Source: Oscillospiraceae bacterium (GTDB taxonomy: Bacteria > Bacillota > Clostridia > Oscillospirales > Ruminococcaceae). Taken from it: a stretch of 10,101 bases of DNA. The DNA lies in the NCBI GenBank assembly GCA_902798675.1, contig CADBXQ010000013.1, positions 1 to 10,101 of the forward strand, written 5' to 3'. A program made the position numbers and the translations under genes. Positions within the stretch are counted from its first letter, which is position 1, and each line of letters starts with the position of its first letter. This document shows positions 5,819 through 10,101 of the stretch, one piece after another. The notes under the pieces are model-generated. The model saw only the letters and a list, made by a program, of their open reading frames with translations. It made no database searches and had not been told where the DNA came from.

Positions 5819-6568
5819 TTGATTTCTATAATTTTGAGCGGCGCTAATGGAAAAATGGGGCATGTTGTTGCGGATCTGGTTTTAGATGACGAAAATTGTA
5901 AAATAGTTGCAGGCGTTGATATAAACGGCCAGGATGAATGTGATTTCCCTGTATATAAAGACTTTTCATCGACAAAAGGAGACGTCATAATAGATTTTTC
6001 TAACCCGTGCGCTTTGGAAAATATATTAAGCTTTGCGATAAAAAATCGAATAGGCGTTGTTTTAGCGACAACAGGATATAATCAAGAACAGATAGATAAA
6101 ATAAAGGCTGCTTCGAAAAAAATTCCTGTGTTTTTCACATCCAACATGTCTTTAGGAATAAATTTACTGGTGAATTTGGCAAAGAAAGCGCACTCTGTGT
6201 TGGGTGAAAATTTTGACATAGAAATAGTTGAGAAGCATCATAACCAAAAGATCGATGCTCCAAGCGGGACAGCGTATATGATTGCCGATGCCATTAATGA
6301 GCAAGCGAATAATTCATATAGCTATGTTTTTGACAGGCATGATCAAAGGCGCGAAAGAGATGACCGCGAGATAGGCATACACACCGTCAGAGCAGGGACA
6401 ATTGTTGGTGAGCATGAGATTATTTTTGCTGGGAATGATGAAATCATCACTTTGTCGCATAGTGCTAGAAGCAAGGATATATTTGCAGTCGGCGCGATAA
6501 AAGCGGCTTGCTTTATAAAAAACAAACCGCCAGGGCTTTACGATATGAGCAATTTGGTGTCGGGCTGA
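5819..6568 (+). CDS. dapB: 4-hydroxy-tetrahydrodipicolinate reductase
   Basis: NAD(P)H-dependent reductase converting the DapA product to tetrahydrodipicolinate. The protein is 249 residues, slightly shorter than the E. coli enzyme. It has an N-terminal Rossmann loop SGANGKMGH (7-15), DFSNP (59-63), ATTGYNQEQ (83-91), SNMSLGIN (108-115), and the catalytic signature EKHHNQKIDAPSGTA (138-152), with H140 as acid/base and K144. The start is TTG 5819, with AAAGGAG at 5805-5811 spaced 7 bases away; no nearby ATG has comparable support. It is the last gene of the asd operon. The stop lies only 5 bases from the stop of the convergent cyclophilin gene, so any terminator must overlap coding sequence. 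Confidence 0.96.
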   Translation: MISIILSGANGKMGHVVADLVLDDENCKIVAGVDINGQDECDFPVYKDFSSTKGDVIIDFSNPCALENILSFAIKNRIGVVLATTGYNQEQIDKIKAASKKIPVFFTSNMSLGINLLVNLAKKAHSVLGENFDIEIVEKHHNQKIDAPSGTAYMIADAINEQANNSYSYVFDRHDQRRERDDREIGIHTVRAGTIVGEHEIIFAGNDEIITLSHSARSKDIFAVGAIKAACFIKNKPPGLYDMSNLVSG

Positions 6569-6573
6569 GGTTT

Positions 6574-7092
6574 TTATACTGTTTCCGGCTTTTCATATGT
6601 TTCCCCGAACTTTTCAACGGTTATGCTGTCAACCTTTTGGGGGCTGATGGGTCTGTCTTTGGAGTCTCGCTTTTGATTTGCGATTCTGTCAACTTCGTCC
6701 ATGCCGTCAATGACTTTTCCAAACGCTGCGTAGCTTCCGTCGAGATGTGGTGAATCTGCGGTGAGGATGAAAAATTGCGAACTGGCGCTGTTTAGGATTG
6801 CAGACCTTGCCATAGATATAACGCCTCTCGTGTGTTTTAAATCGTTGTCGAAGCCGTTTATGGCAAATTCCCCAGCGATGTTTTTGCCTGATCCGCCCGT
6901 TCCGCTTCCGGTTGGGTCCCCTCCTTGAATCATAAAGTTTGGGATGACTCTGTGAAAAATTGTTCCATTATATAATCCTTTTTCTGACAAGTGTATGAAA
7001 TTTTTAACTGTGTTGGGAGCGATTTGGGGATATAGCTGAATTTTTATCTCTTTTGCATTTTCCATTTTTATTGTTATGATCGGATTTTTCAT
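6574..7092 (-). CDS. Peptidyl-prolyl cis-trans isomerase, cyclophilin type
   Basis: Catalyses isomerisation of X-Pro peptide bonds. It has 172 residues, a single compact cyclophilin domain, and no signal peptide or membrane segment, so it is probably cytoplasmic (PpiB-like). In order: NTVKNFIHL (27-35), GTIFHRVIPNFMIQGGDPTG (43-62) with catalytic R48, the G-rich loop, GVISMARS (90-97), SSQFFIL (104-110), and LDGSYAAFGKVIDGMD (117-132). The ATG at 7092 (minus strand) has GGAGG at 7104-7100, seven bases upstream. It is divergent from the WYL regulator across a 182-base intergenic region and convergent with dapB. Confidence 0.95.
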   Translation of the reverse strand: MKNPIITIKMENAKEIKIQLYPQIAPNTVKNFIHLSEKGLYNGTIFHRVIPNFMIQGGDPTGSGTGGSGKNIAGEFAINGFDNDLKHTRGVISMARSAILNSASSQFFILTADSPHLDGSYAAFGKVIDGMDEVDRIANQKRDSKDRPISPQKVDSITVEKFGETYEKPETV

Positions 7093-7141
7093 GTTAAAAC
7101 CTCCAAATTAATTTTTCATATATAAAAAAACATCCAGTATA

Positions 7142-7170
7142 ATTTTAACATAAAATAATAAAAATATCAA
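7142..7170 (-). promoter_or_regulatory. Likely promoter of the cyclophilin gene (TTGATA-17-TAAAAT)
   Basis: On the minus strand, TTGATA at 7170-7165 is followed by a 17-base spacer and TAAAAT at 7147-7142. The start would be near 7135, about 43 bases before the ATG. The region is very A/T-rich, so chance matches are easy. Confidence 0.5.
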
Positions 7171-7215
7171 CCATTTTGATTTGAAATTTTGTTGTTCTGA
7201 GGGATATGAGTGTTG

Positions 7216-7253
7216 ATATATATGAATTAATTGATATTTAAACGCATATATAT
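7216..7253. repeat. Inverted repeat upstream of the WYL regulator, possible operator
   Basis: ATATATATG at 7216-7224 is the exact reverse complement of CATATATAT at 7245-7253, with a 20-base centre containing AATTAATT. TTGATAT also occurs twice as a direct repeat (7213-7219 and 7231-7237). The block ends just before the ribosome site of the regulator, where an autoregulatory operator could sit. Low complexity weakens the case. Confidence 0.3.
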
Positions 7254-7274
7254 AAAATAAAGGAGCGACTTTAA

Positions 7275-8273
7275 TTGTTAAAGACAATACCCCACAAAAA
7301 ATTAATGCCAATATATATATTAAACATATTAAAAAATCACACGGATCAAGACAAACATATTCGACAAAAAGAAATTATAAAATTATTGAAAGATGAATTT
7401 GAGATTGAATGCGAAAGGCGGGCGGTTGCGAGAAATATTAAATATTTGATTGACGCGGGTTTTGAAATTCAATATGACAAAGGGTATTATATTTTTGATT
7501 CGGAATTTAGCGATTGCGAAATCAGCATTATTATCAGCACTCTTTTAGCCGCAAAATATATTCCACATAGCCAGAAAAATTCATTAATTAATAGGTTATC
7601 TTCCTTTTCAACAAAATCATTTCGTTCAAATTTAAATTATATTAAATCACTCAAAAAATCAGGCCATCAAAATAGGCAGTTTTTCTATACTGTTGAAATT
7701 TTAAATCAGGCAATATTTCAAAATAAAAAGGTGAAATTTAACTACAATTCGTATAAATGCGATAAAAAGCTACATAACGTATCTTCGGAAAAGTATACGG
7801 TTGTTCCGCGTCGGATAATAATATCGAATGGATGGCCATATTTGCTATGTAATCAACAATTGTTGTCGCTTCGAATAGATTATATGACTGACATTGAAAT
7901 TGTTGACTATAAACAGGACAAGCCCAACCAAGTCGTTAATTTTGATATTGATTCATATATTTCCAAACGAATGCATGTGTGTTGTGGTGAGAGTGAATTG
8001 ATTCGATTCAAAGCGAAAAAGTTGCTTATAAATGATATTATTGATGAATTTGAGAATTGTCGATTTATTTATGAAGATGATGATTATTTAGAGGCTGAGG
8101 TTTGCGTTAATGTTAATTCGATGCTTTGTTGGGCGATTAAATATGGCGCTGATGTTGAAATAATTTCGCCGTCAAATTTGAGGAAAAAAATCAGCTCGGT
8201 TGCGCAATCGGTGGTTGATCAATACAAAAAAGTTGACTCAACAAATTCCGAGTTTATGCGAAATGCCAGTTAA
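7275..8273 (+). CDS. WYL-domain transcriptional regulator with N-terminal helix-turn-helix
   Basis: Cytoplasmic regulator of 332 residues, typical length for the HTH-WYL (YafY-like) family. Residues 12-74 form a winged helix-turn-helix (YILNILKNH..., IRQKEIIKLLKDEF, then RRAVARNIKYLIDAGFEI and YDKGYY). The WYL domain covers about 137-210 with VVPRRIIISNGWPYLLC, where the eponymous W-Y-L reads W-P-Y-L. A C-terminal WCX-like extension follows, with the tail VEIISPSNLRKKISSVAQSV. The start is TTG 7275, with AAGGAG at 7259-7264 ten bases upstream; ATG 7305 is an alternative but has no ribosome site. Such proteins sense small ligands or nucleic acid; the target here is unknown. It may regulate itself, the divergent cyclophilin gene, or queA-tgt, which begins 33 bases downstream. 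Confidence 0.9.
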   Translation: MLKTIPHKKLMPIYILNILKNHTDQDKHIRQKEIIKLLKDEFEIECERRAVARNIKYLIDAGFEIQYDKGYYIFDSEFSDCEISIIISTLLAAKYIPHSQKNSLINRLSSFSTKSFRSNLNYIKSLKKSGHQNRQFFYTVEILNQAIFQNKKVKFNYNSYKCDKKLHNVSSEKYTVVPRRIIISNGWPYLLCNQQLLSLRIDYMTDIEIVDYKQDKPNQVVNFDIDSYISKRMHVCCGESELIRFKAKKLLINDIIDEFENCRFIYEDDDYLEAEVCVNVNSMLCWAIKYGADVEIISPSNLRKKISSVAQSVVDQYKKVDSTNSEFMRNAS

Positions 8274-8306
8274 AAATTACGTTTTGTATAAAAAAGGATT
8301 GTTTGT

Positions 8307-9329
8307 ATGAAAAAGAAGGATTTTTATTTTGAACTGCCCCAATCCCAAATTGCCCAACATCCCGTGGAGCCCAGGGACAATTCAAGGCTTTTAAGGCTTG
8401 ACAGGAAAACGGGAGAGGTTTCTCATTTTAAATTTTACGATTTGTGTGATATATTAACTCCAGGAGACTGTTTGATTTTAAACGATTCAAGGGTTTTTCC
8501 TGCCAGATTATATGGCAAAAATGATAAAACTGGGGGCTCTATAGAATATTTATTGCTAAATCAAGTTAAAAAAGACATATGGGAAATTATTTGTCGGCCT
8601 GCAAAAAAAGCCAGAATTGGAGAAACTTTTAGCTTTTTGGGCGAATTAAAGTCAGAAATTTTGGAAATTTTAGAGGATGGCAAAAGGCTTGTTAAATTCT
8701 ACTATGACGGAAATTTTTATGATATATTGAATAAAGTTGGTCAAATTCCGCTGCCTCCATATATTTCTGAAAAACTTGAAGACAGTGAAAGATATCAAAC
8801 AATATATTCACGCGAACTTGGGTCTGCGGCGGCTCCAACAGCTGGGTTGCACTTCACTGAAAATATGTTTGAGCGTCTAAAAATCAAGGGAGTTGGCGTT
8901 GGGCATGTCACGTTGCACGTTGGCCTTGGAACATTCAGACCGGTTAAAGTCGATGATATAGAAAAACACGTAATGCATGCTGAAAATTACTATTTGCCAA
9001 AAAAGACCGCAGATTTAATAAATCAGACGCGCAAAAACGGAAAAAGAGTTTTTAGCGTTGGGACGACCAGCTGCCGAACTTTGGAAAGTGTATATATAAA
9101 AAACAAGTGCATATGCGAAGATATTGGATATACTGATATATTTATATATCCAGGCTTTAAATTTAACGTTGTTGATTGTTTGGTTACGAATTTTCATCTT
9201 CCTGAAAGCACGCTTATAATGCTTGTTAGCGCGTTTGCGGGCCATAAAAACACAATGAGTGCATATAAAACGGCGGTTAGAGAGAAATATCGATTTTTTA
9301 GTTTTGGAGATGCAATGGTTATTGTTTGA
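8307..9329 (+). CDS. queA: S-adenosylmethionine:tRNA ribosyltransferase-isomerase
   Basis: Transfers and isomerises the ribosyl group of S-adenosylmethionine onto preQ1 in tRNA, giving epoxyqueuosine at the wobble position of GUN anticodons. At 340 residues it is normal length. Family segments are FELPQSQIAQHPVEPRDNSR (8-27), LILNDSRVFPARLYG (56-70), LPPYI, the core SAAAPTAGLHFT (173-184), HVTLHVGLGTFRPV (200-213), HVMHAE, SVGTTSCRTLES, and VTNFHLPESTLIMLVSAFAG. The C-terminus reads YRFFSFGDAM. The ATG at 8307 has AAGGAT about 7 bases upstream. It lies 33 bases after the WYL gene and 73 bases before tgt, the usual pairing with the enzyme that supplies its substrate tRNA. No preQ1 riboswitch is visible ahead of it. 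Confidence 0.97.
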   Translation: MKKKDFYFELPQSQIAQHPVEPRDNSRLLRLDRKTGEVSHFKFYDLCDILTPGDCLILNDSRVFPARLYGKNDKTGGSIEYLLLNQVKKDIWEIICRPAKKARIGETFSFLGELKSEILEILEDGKRLVKFYYDGNFYDILNKVGQIPLPPYISEKLEDSERYQTIYSRELGSAAAPTAGLHFTENMFERLKIKGVGVGHVTLHVGLGTFRPVKVDDIEKHVMHAENYYLPKKTADLINQTRKNGKRVFSVGTTSCRTLESVYIKNKCICEDIGYTDIFIYPGFKFNVVDCLVTNFHLPESTLIMLVSAFAGHKNTMSAYKTAVREKYRFFSFGDAMVIV

Positions 9330-9402
9330 TCTAAAAATTTATTTATGATTTATTGTTAAATTATATATGTGTTTTGAATATTTATCGCAAAAGGAATTAT
9401 TT

Positions 9403-10101
9403 ATGAGCATATTTAAACTTTTGAAAAAAGAAAACAGAGCAAGGCTTGGAGAAGTCAGGACTGTTCATGGAACTTTTAAGACGCCGTGTTTTATGAATGT
9501 TGGGACGTTGGCCGCGATCAAGGGCGGGGTTTCGTCTTGGGATTTGGTTGATTTAAAATGTCAGGTTGAGCTTTGCAACACATATCACCTCCACCTCAGG
9601 CCCGGTGATGAGGTGATTCGCGGGCTTGGAGGTTTGCAAAAATTTATGTCCTGGAATCGCCCCACGCTCACAGATAGTGGAGGATTTCAAGTTTTTTCTC
9701 TGGCTAAAATTCGCAGGATAGAGGAGGAGGGAGTCTATTTTTCGTCGCATTTAAATGGTGAAAAAATTTTTATGGGGCCTGAACAAAGCGTTCAAATTCA
9801 GTCTAACTTGGGGTCAACAATCGCAATGGCTTTTGATGAGTGCATCGCGAATCCTTCAACCAGAGCATACACCAAGGCGTCGGCGGAAAGGACGGTTAGG
9901 TGGCTTGAGAGGTGTCTTTCAAAACTTCAGGCTCTAAACTCTAAAAAAGAGACTATAAATCAAAATCAGCTTTTGTTTGGGATCAACCAGGGCTCAACTT
10001 TTTTGGATATACGGCAGGACAACATGAAGCAGATAGCCGCTTTGGATTGTGATGGATATGCGATTGGCGGGCTGGCTGTTGGGGAGACGAAGGAAGAGAT
10101 G
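9403..10101 (+). CDS. tgt: tRNA-guanine transglycosylase, 3'-truncated by window end
   Basis: Exchanges guanine 34 of tRNAs with GUN anticodons for preQ1, the step before QueA. The first 233 residues are present out of roughly 370-380. Motifs are FMNVGTLAAIKGG (30-42), CNTYHLHLRPGDE (58-70), the active-site stretch TDSGGFQVFSL (90-100, with D91), FDECIANP (144-151, with substrate-binding D145), FGINQGS (192-198), and GGLAVGE (222-228). The nucleophilic aspartate and the C-terminal zinc-binding cysteines lie beyond the window. The ATG at 9403 has AAGGA at 9391-9395. It reads through to the last base without a stop. The wording CQVELCNTYHLHLRPG followed by SSHLNGEKIFMGPE is close to clostridial Tgt as I recall it. 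Confidence 0.96.
   Translation, partial: MSIFKLLKKENRARLGEVRTVHGTFKTPCFMNVGTLAAIKGGVSSWDLVDLKCQVELCNTYHLHLRPGDEVIRGLGGLQKFMSWNRPTLTDSGGFQVFSLAKIRRIEEEGVYFSSHLNGEKIFMGPEQSVQIQSNLGSTIAMAFDECIANPSTRAYTKASAERTVRWLERCLSKLQALNSKKETINQNQLLFGINQGSTFLDIRQDNMKQIAALDCDGYAIGGLAVGETKEEM

Noticed and set aside
7181..7210. TTGAAA-18-TATGAG as promoter of the WYL regulator
   Set aside because: The -10 is poor and the spacer not ideal in a very A/T-rich region; several equally weak alternatives exist.
8274..8306. preQ1 riboswitch before queA
   Set aside because: The gap is only 33 bases and shows no preQ1-type hairpin or A-rich tail arrangement.
9553..9937. Short open frames on both strands near the window end
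   Set aside because: Both lie inside tgt, whose frame is open from 9403 to the last base with conserved motifs throughout.

Overview
The window looks like chromosome from a low-GC Firmicute, most likely a gut or anaerobic Clostridia (Oscillospiraceae/Ruminococcaceae-like). Evidence: AT-rich sequence; strong AGGAG-type ribosome sites; several TTG starts, each with a good Shine-Dalgarno; canonical sigma-A promoters; a tRNA with encoded CCA; and clostridial-looking Tgt and Asd sequences. The lineage is inferred from recalled family resemblance, not from a search.

Layout. (1) 1-1907, plus strand: the end of an operon for a polar amino-acid ABC importer (solute-binding protein cut by the window edge, permease, ATPase), closed by a hairpin terminator at 1926-1967. 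(2) 2010-3050, plus: a single gene with its own near-perfect promoter. It encodes a predicted exported 322-residue protein of unknown function, and its codon composition differs clearly from its neighbours. (3) 3073-3157, minus: tRNA-Leu(GAG) with its own promoter. (4) 3158-3740: a long stretch without an intact gene. It holds the tRNA promoter, what looks like a decayed coding remnant, a pair of near-identical A/T tracts around that remnant, and a strong promoter for the next operon. (5) 3741-6568, plus: asd-dapA-dapB, three consecutive enzymes from aspartyl phosphate to tetrahydrodipicolinate, feeding lysine and diaminopimelate for the cell wall. The Asd belongs to the archaeal/fungal-type branch. 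(6) 6574-7092, minus: a cyclophilin-type prolyl isomerase, convergent with dapB and divergent from the next gene. (7) 7275 to the window end, plus: a WYL-domain transcription regulator, then queA and tgt (truncated by the window end), two enzymes of queuosine tRNA modification.

Most of the window is ordinary housekeeping sequence. The accessory-looking part is 2000-3550 around the tRNA-Leu: an exported protein of foreign-looking composition and a gene remnant sit between two housekeeping blocks. I found no CRISPR array, transposase, recombinase, toxin-antitoxin pair or convincing defence system. The exported protein is the best candidate for something undescribed.
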